DNA of 27,126 nucleotides from Chloroflexota bacterium (GTDB lineage Bacteria; Chloroflexota; Ktedonobacteria; Ktedonobacterales; Ktedonobacteraceae), in assembly GCA_005879655.1 (NCBI GenBank), contig VBJK01000107.1, positions 1 through 27,126 of the forward strand. The letters run 5' to 3'. Shown in pieces: positions 14,618-22,425 of the stretch; the first letter of the stretch is position 1; each line of letters begins with the position of its first letter. A program made the position numbers and the translations under genes. The notes below the pieces were generated by a model. It did no database searches, was not told the DNA's origin, and worked only from the letters and a program-made list of their open reading frames with translations.

Positions 14618-16753
14618 GTGGCTAACCACATGGGACAACAGTTCGGCAACTATCGATTACTTCATCAAATTGGAAAAGGTGGTTTTGGGCAAGTTTACCT
14701 GGGTCAACATATCTACCTGAAAACGCAAGCTGCCATCAAACTCTTATTGGAGGACATGGATAATGCGCAAAAAGAAGTCTATCATGCGGCCTTTCTCCAA
14801 GAAGCTCGCAACATCGCAAGATTGAAGCATCCACACATTTTGCGCGTGCTAGAATTTGGCGTGGAAATGTCAACCCCGTATTTAGTGATGGAATACGCCG
14901 CTCATAGAAGCTTACTTGAGCGTCATCCTCGCGGGAGCAAAGTTTCACTGGATCGAGTGGTTGGCTACACCAAAGAGATCGCCGAAGCATTGCAGTATGC
15001 GCATGAGGCATATTTGATCCATCGAGATGTCAAGCCTGCCAACGTGCTGCTGGATGAGCGGGATACCCTTCTGCTCAGTGACTTTGGCATTGCAACCGTC
15101 GCGCACCGCACCTCGTCGATGCGAACGAGCGCCTCTATGGGCACCGCTGCCTATATGGCCCCGGAACAGTTACAGGGTAAACCAGTTCCTGCCAGCGATC
15201 AGTATGCGTTAGCCGTCATAGTTTACGAATGGCTTTGTGGGCTGCTTCCCTACCAAGGTGATCCGATCTCTATAGGAATGCAACACCTAATGGCTCCCAT
15301 TCCCTCATTATGTGTACATAATGATGCGCTTTCGCCTAGCATAGAAGTGGTAGTCCATCAAGCAATGGCTAAAGACCCCAAAGAGCGTTACGCCACAGTC
15401 CAGGCATTCGCGATCGCTTTGGAGCAAGCCAGTCAGGATATGCTGCCAACCGATCAGCTTCGCCCTCGCGGCCCATCAGCTCCATTGTATATCCCTTCCT
15501 CTCCATTATCGAACTCCAGTGGACTATACGCCAATACTACAGCGATTGACTCGTCTCGACCACTGCAACCAGCCGAATCGTTGCTCAGAACGGCCTCTGA
15601 TTCATCTGTATCCCGGTCTACGACTCACATCCTAGGACCGCAAGGCACTGTCCCTACGATGCCAAATCCGTCAGAGAAAACGACCAATAAGTCCACAGTA
15701 TCACGCCGCACCATTCTCGCTGGCATTGCCAGTGGAGCAGCACTTGTTATAGTTGGGGGAAGTGCATTCTTCTATTGGCAACAATCCCTCCAAAATCAGG
15801 TCGTGAAGCCAAGTCCAGTAGTGACACCACCAATCTCAACAGAAACTCCTCAAACACCAACGGCACCTTCCAACAATGCTGTTCTCACCTATCAAGGGCA
15901 CACCGACACCGTGACTGCCGTGGCATGGTCACCACCTGATGGTCAGTTTATAGCATCATGCGGATACGACAAGAGCGTGCTGGTGTGGAATGGAAGCTCT
16001 GGTCGCACACTCTTCACCTACACAGGACACTCTGACACTGTGTGGGAAGTTACGTGGTCGCCTGATGGCAAGCGCATAGCGTCCTGTTCAGACGACAAGA
16101 CCGTGCAGGTGTATAACGCTAGTGATGGGAGCAATCCCTTCACGTATATAGGACACACTGATACAGTAGGTACAGTAGATTGGTCGCCCAATGGGAAGCT
16201 CATAGCATCTGGTTCTCGTGACAAAACGGTGCGCGTGTGGAATGCCAGTAATAGGAGTAATATCCTCATCTACAAAGGACACACTTCGGACACATATAAA
16301 GTCGTGTGGTCGCCCGATGGGAAGCGTATAGCATCCGGCTCTGGTGACCAGACTGTGCAGGTCTGGAATGCCATTAATGGCAGCAATGTACTTGTCTACC
16401 AAGGGCATTCTGCCGCAGTCATTGCCATCGCTTGGTCGCCCGATGGGAAACGCATAGCATCTGGCGCTGGGGAGACCGTGCAAGTGTGGAACACTGACGA
16501 TGGGAGCAATGTCTTCACCTATCGAGGACACACGAACAAAGTGCAGTGGGTGGCATGGTCACCCAATGGGCAGAGCATCGCCTCAGGCTCCCGTGACAAG
16601 ACCGTGCAGGTCTGGAACGCGACCACCGGCGATACTATCTTCACCTATCGAGGGCACACCGAGAATGTAGAGACAGTAGAGTGGTCGCCCGATGGGAGGC
16701 AGTTAGCATCCGGTGCTCTTGACCGGACGGTGCAAGTGTGGCATGTAGGGTAA
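14618..16753 (+). CDS. Membrane-anchored Ser/Thr kinase with WD40 propeller
   Basis: 711 residues. Kinase domain: glycine loop IGKGGFGQVYLG, Lys41, HRDVKPAN with Asp137, DFG at 155-157, and GTAAYMAPEQLQG. A Ser/Pro/Thr-rich juxtamembrane stretch follows, then one transmembrane helix near 366-388 (ILAGIASGAALVIVGGSAFF), a Pro/Thr linker, and seven WD40 repeats from about 424 to the end, each in the form GHTxxVxxVxWSPDGxxIASGSxDxTVQVWN. Seven blades fit one closed propeller, presumably outside the membrane as a sensor or binding domain, with the kinase inside. Start: GTG 14618 with AAGGAG at 14606-14611. It converges on eboC, with only 20 bases between stops. Its activator is unknown. Confidence 0.93.
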   Translation: MANHMGQQFGNYRLLHQIGKGGFGQVYLGQHIYLKTQAAIKLLLEDMDNAQKEVYHAAFLQEARNIARLKHPHILRVLEFGVEMSTPYLVMEYAAHRSLLERHPRGSKVSLDRVVGYTKEIAEALQYAHEAYLIHRDVKPANVLLDERDTLLLSDFGIATVAHRTSSMRTSASMGTAAYMAPEQLQGKPVPASDQYALAVIVYEWLCGLLPYQGDPISIGMQHLMAPIPSLCVHNDALSPSIEVVVHQAMAKDPKERYATVQAFAIALEQASQDMLPTDQLRPRGPSAPLYIPSSPLSNSSGLYANTTAIDSSRPLQPAESLLRTASDSSVSRSTTHILGPQGTVPTMPNPSEKTTNKSTVSRRTILAGIASGAALVIVGGSAFFYWQQSLQNQVVKPSPVVTPPISTETPQTPTAPSNNAVLTYQGHTDTVTAVAWSPPDGQFIASCGYDKSVLVWNGSSGRTLFTYTGHSDTVWEVTWSPDGKRIASCSDDKTVQVYNASDGSNPFTYIGHTDTVGTVDWSPNGKLIASGSRDKTVRVWNASNRSNILIYKGHTSDTYKVVWSPDGKRIASGSGDQTVQVWNAINGSNVLVYQGHSAAVIAIAWSPDGKRIASGAGETVQVWNTDDGSNVFTYRGHTNKVQWVAWSPNGQSIASGSRDKTVQVWNATTGDTIFTYRGHTENVETVEWSPDGRQLASGALDRTVQVWHVG

Positions 16754-16773
16754 GTTCTTAGGAAGGATTATCC

Positions 16774-17736
16774 CTACGCGCCCCTCACATAGCGCTGCAA
16801 GCAGAGCGTCAGGCCAAACGCTAGCAGCGCAATAGCGCCCCCCACCATGCTCCCCGAAACCGCCAGTATCAAAGCGTCAACCAACGAAATACCAGCAATG
16901 AGCTGCTCTACAGCACGCCCGACCAACCTCCTGGGCCGTCGGTAAACAAGCGAGATACTATACCAGTTCCAGCCCACAAAACCTGCGGCCAGCGGCAACA
17001 ACCAGAGTGTAGACCATGATAAACGCGTGATAATATATAAGAGTGGCATAAAAAGTGTAATGATCACAATGCTAGTAGGAACCGTAATTCTGCGTTCAGT
17101 CTTAGCGATAGCCGTCAGGCTGGTGACATAGCACACTAACAACGTACTTGCGACCAGCACCTGCCACAAATCGCGCGTCTGGTACTGAGTAGCACAGGCG
17201 AGAAATGTGCTAAGGTAGATCATACCTCGGCAGAGACCCATCAACAACGGACTCAAGGAATGCTGTTTGTGCCAACGATTATAACAGACCATCAGTATAC
17301 TCAACAATACTCCACACAGAAACGGTATCCCACCGCTCAGCAATAAGAGAAAACTGCCAGCACCGAAGAGCAGAAGCATGACGTTCATGGCACTGGCACG
17401 GGTAATGAGGCCGCTGGGCAGTGGTCGTTCGGGACGTTCACGGCAGTCGGAGGCGTAATCCATGAGACCATTCAGATACATGCCAGCGCAATAGAAACAC
17501 AGCATGGCAAGCATGACTAGCCCAACCCTTAGATCAGGCCAGAACTTGCCCGCGAGCACTACACCAACCAGCACATTGCTAATCACAGTAGGACTGTTGC
17601 AGATGCGAGCCAGCGAGAGATGGCCCCGTAATACACGCTGCATACGTGTTGCCCGCGACATACGCAGGCTAGCAGACAACGGTGACAAAGGAGCCAATGG
17701 CGACAGTGATCGGTAACGAACGTTCTTTTTCCTCAT
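16774..17736 (-). CDS. eboC: UbiA-like membrane protein EboC
   Basis: 320 residues with about eight or nine hydrophobic helices, of the UbiA prenyltransferase superfamily. Seen: SPTVISNVLVGV helix, then NGLMDYASD (residues 89-97) followed by RPERPLPSG (101-109). The UbiA motif NDxxDxxxD is altered: the first Asp is Gly. No second Asp-rich motif is evident; the equivalent region reads TAIAKTERR. EboC is the UbiA-like member of the ebo cluster, which has been linked to moving precursors to the periplasm in scytonemin-producing cyanobacteria. Start: ATG 17736 overlaps the eboE stop as ATGA, giving translational coupling. A GTG at 17757 would extend it by seven residues without a ribosome binding site. 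It could instead be an unrelated UbiA-family enzyme, but the neighbour argues for EboC. Confidence 0.75.
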   Translation of the reverse strand: MRKKNVRYRSLSPLAPLSPLSASLRMSRATRMQRVLRGHLSLARICNSPTVISNVLVGVVLAGKFWPDLRVGLVMLAMLCFYCAGMYLNGLMDYASDCRERPERPLPSGLITRASAMNVMLLLFGAGSFLLLLSGGIPFLCGVLLSILMVCYNRWHKQHSLSPLLMGLCRGMIYLSTFLACATQYQTRDLWQVLVASTLLVCYVTSLTAIAKTERRITVPTSIVIITLFMPLLYIITRLSWSTLWLLPLAAGFVGWNWYSISLVYRRPRRLVGRAVEQLIAGISLVDALILAVSGSMVGGAIALLAFGLTLCLQRYVRGA

Positions 17737-19013
17737 GGTAATCTTCTTAGCACCCACTCGTACTCATGTACTATAGAATCCATAATATCATGCTTCAGCG
17801 CATCCGGTAAGACATGCCAGGTATACGTCTCAATCTCAAGGTGACGACAAAAACGTTTTTGTACTAAGAGATCGAGCATCTCCACAATTGTATCTTGTGT
17901 TGAGAATAATCGCATCCCATGGTCAACGTAGTCATTGACAAAAATAGGGACATGAAAGTGGATACGCCACTGCTCGATCTGTCGCTCATACATTTTAAGC
18001 AAGGCGTCAGACAGGTCCGCATAGTGGCGAATAGCACCGTTGCGATTCCTCTGCACAACCTGGTGCAGGTAGGTTGACTGCGTGAAGGGAGACAAAGCAC
18101 GTACAAGCGCGGCCCGATCAACCAGAGACACTAGTAGCTCCTCTTCAAGTGGGAAAGCAACTTTTAGTGCTGAACTGATCTGCACTTTACCCACTCTAAT
18201 GCCGTATTGCTCCAGCAGTGCTAGCCCTTGCGCTGGCCTTTCATATGCGAGAGCCATATGGCAAGTATCCAGGCAGACCTGTATATGTTCAAGCAAGTAT
18301 TGGCGGGCCATTTCTACTGAGACTGAGAGCGAACATGCCAACATGCAGACTCCTTCTTGGAAAAGCCAATCCGTATAAAATCGCACAACCTCTTCACAAT
18401 TCTCCAGCAATCCATCTGGCTCTGGCTCAATGGCAAGCACTATATGTTTATCATAGGTTCGCCTGACGCGGATCAGCGTTTCAGCCACGCGTACAATATT
18501 GCGTGTAAAGGTACGCCAGGTACCAGGATCACGCTCATTGACCCAGGCTTTATAAGAGAGTGGGCTGGTAGAGATACTACCTGCTACGCCATCGGGTAGT
18601 AAAGCCGCTAAGATTGCAATCAGGCGCAATGTATAAGCAACACGTTCCTCCTCACGCCAATCGGGCGCATGGACTAGAGCTTTCACCGGCTGCTGCTGAA
18701 ATGGACCATAAGAAAAACCATTCAGCGTGAAAATGTATAACCTCTGCTCCTGCAAAAAATGCTGAAGCTGGAGAAGATGATTGCCTTGCAACAATTCGTC
18801 ACTCTCTTGACCTGAGAGCCGCAATCCTATACCAAAGTCAGCCAACGGCACAATACGTTCTTTGAGCGCTGGCGCATAACGTTGCAGATTGGCAAACACT
18901 TCACTCCACCCATTAGCAGGATGGATACTTGTACAATAGGTCAAATGAAAAAATTTATTTAGATTCCTGTAGGTAACTATCGGTACCTTCCTCCACTTCA
19001 TACCCATCACCAC
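17733..19013 (-). CDS. eboE: Metabolite traffic protein EboE (TIM-barrel)
   Basis: 426 residues. Recognised by the N-terminal HLTYCTSIHPANGWSEVF (usual form LTYCTNIHPGE), FGIGLRLS, NGFSYGPFQQQPVK, and the C-terminal HLEIETYTWHVLP. The fold is a xylose-isomerase-like TIM barrel with probable metal ligands in AIEPEPDG, CLDTCHMA and the LEIETYTW strand. EboE belongs to the ebo cluster; its exact chemistry is not established. Start: GTG 19013 has GAGG eight bases upstream (19022-19025); in-frame ATGs at 19007 and 19001 are alternatives. It is upstream of eboC on the same strand, with a 4-base overlap. Other ebo genes (eboA, B, D, F) are not in the window. Confidence 0.83.
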   Translation of the reverse strand: MVMGMKWRKVPIVTYRNLNKFFHLTYCTSIHPANGWSEVFANLQRYAPALKERIVPLADFGIGLRLSGQESDELLQGNHLLQLQHFLQEQRLYIFTLNGFSYGPFQQQPVKALVHAPDWREEERVAYTLRLIAILAALLPDGVAGSISTSPLSYKAWVNERDPGTWRTFTRNIVRVAETLIRVRRTYDKHIVLAIEPEPDGLLENCEEVVRFYTDWLFQEGVCMLACSLSVSVEMARQYLLEHIQVCLDTCHMALAYERPAQGLALLEQYGIRVGKVQISSALKVAFPLEEELLVSLVDRAALVRALSPFTQSTYLHQVVQRNRNGAIRHYADLSDALLKMYERQIEQWRIHFHVPIFVNDYVDHGMRLFSTQDTIVEMLDLLVQKRFCRHLEIETYTWHVLPDALKHDIMDSIVHEYEWVLRRLP

Positions 19014-19410
19014 GCATTATACCTCATCAAGAAATTACTCTTTGTGTTGTTGCCTTTCACAAACGAAATTTACTGCACTGCCTCAAAAACGAGACAGGAT
19101 GCTCATAGACGATTTTACGGATCACATTTTCTGGTTCGATACGACGATCTGCCACCAACGTCCCTACCAGCCATTTTTTGCCCTTATATTTATCTTCTAA
19201 ATGAGGCGCATGAATGTGGATATACCCTCCGCCATCTCCTCAGAAAAATACCTCGCGTAAGATCCCTCTCTCACTATATGCAGCAACTATTGCTAAGGTC
19301 AAGCGTGACAGGACAATTTAGCTACTCTTACTCATGTGTCGGTGCTAGTTTTGCGGTCGGATGGCAAGTTTTGGCTTGTAATGAAACTTGCGAATATAAT
19401 TTGCAGTGGC

Positions 19411-19439
19411 TTGACACCTACACCTAACAGTCGTAAGAT
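19411..19439 (+). promoter_or_regulatory. Strong promoter of the small gene at 19491
   Basis: TTGACA (19411-19416), a 17-base spacer, TAAGAT (19434-19439). Initiation near 19446 gives a leader of about 45 nt. The rest of the 19014-19410 gap holds only an open frame (19044-19427) without a ribosome binding site or recognisable domain, and upstream signals for eboE on the other strand that I cannot define. Confidence 0.7.
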
Positions 19440-19490
19440 GGAACTTGATATTTTATACAAAACCTCCCGTACCCGTTAAGGAGCCTGGAT

Positions 19491-19976
19491 ATGTCATTTC
19501 AAATTTGTCTTAAAACAGACAAGTCCCTACAACAGCTCGCCACGGAGATACGCGAACTCTTTTCTCTGCCTCCATTTGCTCAACATGCTTTTGCTGGCGC
19601 ACCTTACTGCCAGTTTGATATGTTAGGAATGCTTATTATGCTTCACTGGGCGGAAGAGAATGAACGCGACCCAGAAGTTATAGATTACCCCTACTGCTTT
19701 GAACTACAGTTTTCTTTTACCGATCATCAACTAGACACGGATTCTATGGAATATGCGCTGCAACCCTACTATGCTCAACTGCTCGCTTTCCGTCTTGGTG
19801 TGGAGACGGCTTGTCACGAAAAACAACGCATTGGACGACATTGGCAGGTACGTTACCGCTATTACTGCAAAAATCCCAAGTGGAATGAGACTGTGCTCTA
19901 CGGTGAAAAAGGGTGGGAGCCAGCCGTCACTATGGCTCCCCCTAGTCCCTGGCGTAGCATAAGTCCTATTATATAA
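19491..19976 (+). CDS. Hypothetical protein, 161 residues
   Basis: Not recognised as any family. A real gene is supported by a consensus promoter upstream, an AAGGAG about seven bases before ATG 19491, and a sensible protein composition. The protein is soluble with no signal peptide or membrane helix; it is aromatic-rich (HWAEEN, DYPYCFELQFSF, ALQPYYAQLLAF, RHWQVRYRYYCKNPKWNE), with a mixed alpha/beta appearance and a Pro-rich C-terminus. It stands alone between the divergent eboE-eboC pair and a repeat element that starts 22 bases after its stop. Confidence 0.65.
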   Translation: MSFQICLKTDKSLQQLATEIRELFSLPPFAQHAFAGAPYCQFDMLGMLIMLHWAEENERDPEVIDYPYCFELQFSFTDHQLDTDSMEYALQPYYAQLLAFRLGVETACHEKQRIGRHWQVRYRYYCKNPKWNETVLYGEKGWEPAVTMAPPSPWRSISPII

Positions 19977-20058
19977 ATATATTTATATAATGTAATCTTG
20001 TAACTATTCAGGTGCCCTCTTCTAGCTTTCTCAGCGCCTACGGCGCTTCGACATGCGC

Positions 20059-20146
20059 GCCACCACATATAACTCTACAGCAGGGGGTTCCAAGGGGCCT
20101 GCAAGGCCCTTTGGCGGGGTACGGGGTTGTCCCCGTATCTCTCCCT
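20059..20146 (+). repeat. Direct repeat D1 (88 bp)
   Basis: First of two nearly identical units starting GCCACCACAT and ending CTCTCCCT. Contains stem CCAAGGGGCC (20090-20099) with GGCCCTTTGG (20105-20114) and stem TACGGGG (20120-20126) with CCCCGTA (20131-20137). Confidence 0.85.
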
Positions 20147-20161
20147 AAATAAAACAGGCGT

Positions 20162-20248
20162 GCCACCACATGTAACTCTACAGCAGGGAGTTCCAAGGGG
20201 CCTGCAAGGCCCTTTGGCGGGGTACGGGGTGTCCCCGTACCTCTCCCT
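20162..20248 (+). repeat. Direct repeat D2 (87 bp)
   Basis: Second unit, differing from D1 by only a few substitutions and one base of length, after a 15-base spacer. It keeps both hairpins (CCAAGGGGCC with GGCCCTTTGG; TACGGGG with CCCCGTA). The high similarity suggests a recent duplication within the element. Confidence 0.85.
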
Positions 20249-20297
20249 TCCGTCGTAGCCTCCTCCGGTGGCGCGAGAGAAAAAGAAACCTGAATAG

Positions 20298-20987
20298 TTA
20301 CACAAAAACAAGTGCTTCTATCCAAGTGTAGATAGTATCCAGGACCTGGGCAACGGTCATACCGTCGGTGACAACTTCGATAGCATCGCTAGCACGTTGC
20401 ATATTGGGACCGTCGAGTGCATCGCGGCGGCGGATATCGTGTAGCACCTCTGGCAACGATGCGCGTTGAGGATGATGCTCACCCAGACGCGCAACCAACT
20501 CACGATGGCGACGACGGGCACGTTCCTCTGAGCTTGCGGTAAGAAATATTTTTAGCTCTGCTTCTGGCAGTACAACAGTCCCGATATCGCGCCCAACCAT
20601 CACTACGTTGCCTTGTAGAGCAATGGCCCGTTGCTTGGCCCGCAACAGCGCGCGTACAGCGGCATGCGCGGAAACAGTCGAGACTGAGCGCGTAATCTCC
20701 GCTTGGCGAATGGCCCAGGTAATATCCCGACCATTAGTGAGGACGGTATATTGGCGACCATCATCCACAGTAGCGTGGCAGACAACTATAGTAGCATGCC
20801 GTGTCAGTTCGGCTAATGCGGCCCCATCGCCCATATCTGCATGTTCGTGTAAAGCAAGCCAGGTGACAGCTCGATACATTGCGCCAGTATCGAAGTAAAG
20901 ATAGCCTAGTCGTTGCGCTAATAGCTCGCCGACGGTACTTTTGCCAGCTCCGGCAGGGCCATCAAGGGCAATACGTTGTGGTTTCAT
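20298..20987 (-). CDS. cmk: Cytidylate kinase (CMP/dCMP kinase)
   Basis: Phosphorylates CMP and dCMP using ATP in nucleotide salvage and DNA precursor supply. 229 residues, family-typical. Seen: Walker A GPAGAGKST (10-18), FDTGAMYRAVTW, GRDIGTVVLPEAELKIFLTAS, and the basic ERARRRHREL lid region. Start: ATG 20987 (minus strand) with GGAGG five bases upstream; an upstream extension has no better signal. Its stop codon TAA lies inside the right inverted end of element D, so the element borders directly on the gene and may provide its 3' end. Confidence 0.95.
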   Translation of the reverse strand: MKPQRIALDGPAGAGKSTVGELLAQRLGYLYFDTGAMYRAVTWLALHEHADMGDGAALAELTRHATIVVCHATVDDGRQYTVLTNGRDITWAIRQAEITRSVSTVSAHAAVRALLRAKQRAIALQGNVVMVGRDIGTVVLPEAELKIFLTASSEERARRRHRELVARLGEHHPQRASLPEVLHDIRRRDALDGPNMQRASDAIEVVTDGMTVAQVLDTIYTWIEALVFV

Positions 20988-21169
20988 CAAGCCTCCGTTT
21001 CTCGTAGTTGAGGTATACACTTGGGAGGCATTATAACACGTGGAAGCACATTGGAGTTTTAGGATGAGTTATGAATCTATGCATGTATTACTGCAAATAT
21101 GTATATTTTCCGGCTTTGCCAGATTAATTGCTCCTACCGGAGCTAAGAACAATTTTACAAAAATTTTAA

Positions 21170-21216
21170 TAGACAATTCTGCATCCATGTGGTATATTAT
21201 GTCATACACCACATGG
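21170..21216 (+). promoter_or_regulatory. Promoter with overlapping palindrome (possible operator) of the Rpn gene
   Basis: TAGACA (21170-21175), a 17-base spacer and TATATT (21193-21198) form a good promoter. An inverted repeat, CCATGTGGT (21185-21193) with ACCACATGG (21208-21216), covers the -10 box and the ATG at 21213, a position suited to a repressor or to autoregulation. The transcript would have a very short leader. Confidence 0.55.
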
Positions 21217-22223
21217 AAGAGAGGTTATCCTCAATATTGGAACAATATAATCCATATGACAATGGTGCCAAGCGTTTGATCACCCTGTGTGCTCAGGATC
21301 TCATCTCCTGGCTGCATAAGAAAGCTGTGTTCAAAAACCATGGCACAGGAGAGTTCAAAAGCGTCACCTTTGAAGCCGATGCCGTCCAGCTCTGTACTAT
21401 CGACAATCATCCCGCCATTATCCATCTGGAAATACAGAGTGGGGGGGACGCGAACATGGAACAGCGTCTTCTGGAATACAATACGCTTGCATATCGCTAT
21501 TATCGCCATCCAGCGCTCTCGTATGTGATCTATCTCAGAACAGGCGGCAAACGTCCTAAGCCACCTCTGGTACGTGTCTCACCAGACGGCAAGGAAATTC
21601 TGCGCTTTCATTACGAAACTCTCGAACTGGGCGAGATGCGATGTGAAGACCTTTTTGAGAAAAATTTGCGTGGCTTACTGCCACTGATACCGCTCTGTGA
21701 GAACGGAGCCAGAAGAGAGGTGGTCGAGCATATTATTGCACTCTTGACCACCAATGATGATACAATGACCACGAGAGAGTTGCTAGCCTTAACGAGCTTA
21801 TTTGCATCTCTAGCATTCACAAGCTCAGAGGACCAGCAGTGGTTAGACAGGAGATTTAAAATGCTCGACGATATCTTACGTGAAACCCCTATGTATAAGT
21901 CTATTGAACGTAGAGCACGCGAGGAGGCACTCGTAGAGGGCCGTGAGAAAGGCCGCGAGGAGGGCCGTGAGGAAGGCCGTGAAAAAGGGCACGAAGAGGA
22001 ACGGCAGCTACGCTTGAGTTCTTTGCGTCAAAAACTCCTCATGCTGCAACATAAGCGTTTTCCTCAATTGAGTCAACTGGCAAGTAAACGTGTTGCTCAG
22101 ATTACCAGACCTGATATCCTTGAGGACCTCATGGTCAAACTCGCTCTTGCTCAGGACTCCGATGAGGCTCAAGAGGCATTGCTGGCGCTCGCACAAAACG
22201 ATCAAGCCAACACTGCATCCTAG
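21213..22223 (+). CDS. Rpn-family PD-(D/E)XK nuclease / putative transposase
   Basis: 336 residues. The N-terminal half is a PD-(D/E)XK nuclease fold: Asp56 in FEADAV and Glu73-x-Gln75 in IIHLEIQSGGD, followed by RLLEYNTLAYRYY, matching the pattern of RpnA-like recombination-promoting nucleases. The C-terminal half is helical and includes a charged repeat (REKGREEG and variants) typical of these proteins. RpnA in E. coli has DNA endonuclease activity and promotes RecA-independent recombination. Start: ATG 21213, just downstream of a good promoter; no ribosome binding site is visible, consistent with near-leaderless initiation. A GTG at 21189 would lie upstream of the predicted transcription start. 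The gene sits between two MITE-like repeats. Confidence 0.8.
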   Translation: MEERLSSILEQYNPYDNGAKRLITLCAQDLISWLHKKAVFKNHGTGEFKSVTFEADAVQLCTIDNHPAIIHLEIQSGGDANMEQRLLEYNTLAYRYYRHPALSYVIYLRTGGKRPKPPLVRVSPDGKEILRFHYETLELGEMRCEDLFEKNLRGLLPLIPLCENGARREVVEHIIALLTTNDDTMTTRELLALTSLFASLAFTSSEDQQWLDRRFKMLDDILRETPMYKSIERRAREEALVEGREKGREEGREEGREKGHEEERQLRLSSLRQKLLMLQHKRFPQLSQLASKRVAQITRPDILEDLMVKLALAQDSDEAQEALLALAQNDQANTAS

Positions 22224-22302
22224 TGTTTTCTGTTGCAGACTGTAAGTAGATAAAATATGTACTCTACTTACAGCCAAGAATTCTACGAACTTTACAGCAT
22301 TA

Positions 22303-22423
22303 CTAGTGCAGAAGCTCAAAACATTTTGGGGAATGGGAACATTTGGGGACACCCAAGCCCCGCCAGGGAGGCTTCGCCAAATGCCACCCCCAATCCCTAT
22401 CAGCTCTTTTGTTTTTGCACTAG
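22303..22423 (-). repeat. 121-bp MITE-like element, copy B
   Basis: Same length and same 8-bp ends (CTAGTGCA, TGCACTAG) as copy A at 1344-1464, in the opposite orientation. Best-conserved parts include GGGATTGGGGGT, CCCTGGCGGGG and CCCATTCCCCAAAA, read on the minus strand. The TTTGGGG hairpin is slightly degenerate here (22342-22357). It lies 2 bases beyond the stop codon of the minus-strand CHAD gene and 79 bases after the Rpn gene. The gap 22224-22302 holds nothing else obvious. Confidence 0.75.
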
Positions 22424-22425
22424 CG

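Larger units (their letters stand above)
19999..20302. repeat. 304-bp MITE-like element D with 15-bp inverted ends
   Basis: TGTAACTATTCAGGT (19999-20013) is perfectly inverted at 20288-20302. Between them are two direct repeats of about 88 bp and no credible gene. Looser similarity continues inside the ends (CTTTCTC...GCGCC on both sides). The right end contains the cmk stop codon. Length, ends and lack of coding suggest a non-autonomous mobile element; no clear target-site duplication was seen. Confidence 0.7.

Noticed and set aside
17737..17757. GTG start for eboC
   Set aside because: No ribosome binding site; ATG 17736 makes the ATGA overlap with the eboE stop.
19044..19427. Open frame of 127 codons beside eboE
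   Set aside because: GTG start without a ribosome binding site, no recognisable domain, and its end overlaps the strong promoter of the next gene.
20038..20325. Minus-strand open frames across element D
   Set aside because: They translate the direct repeats; no start signals.
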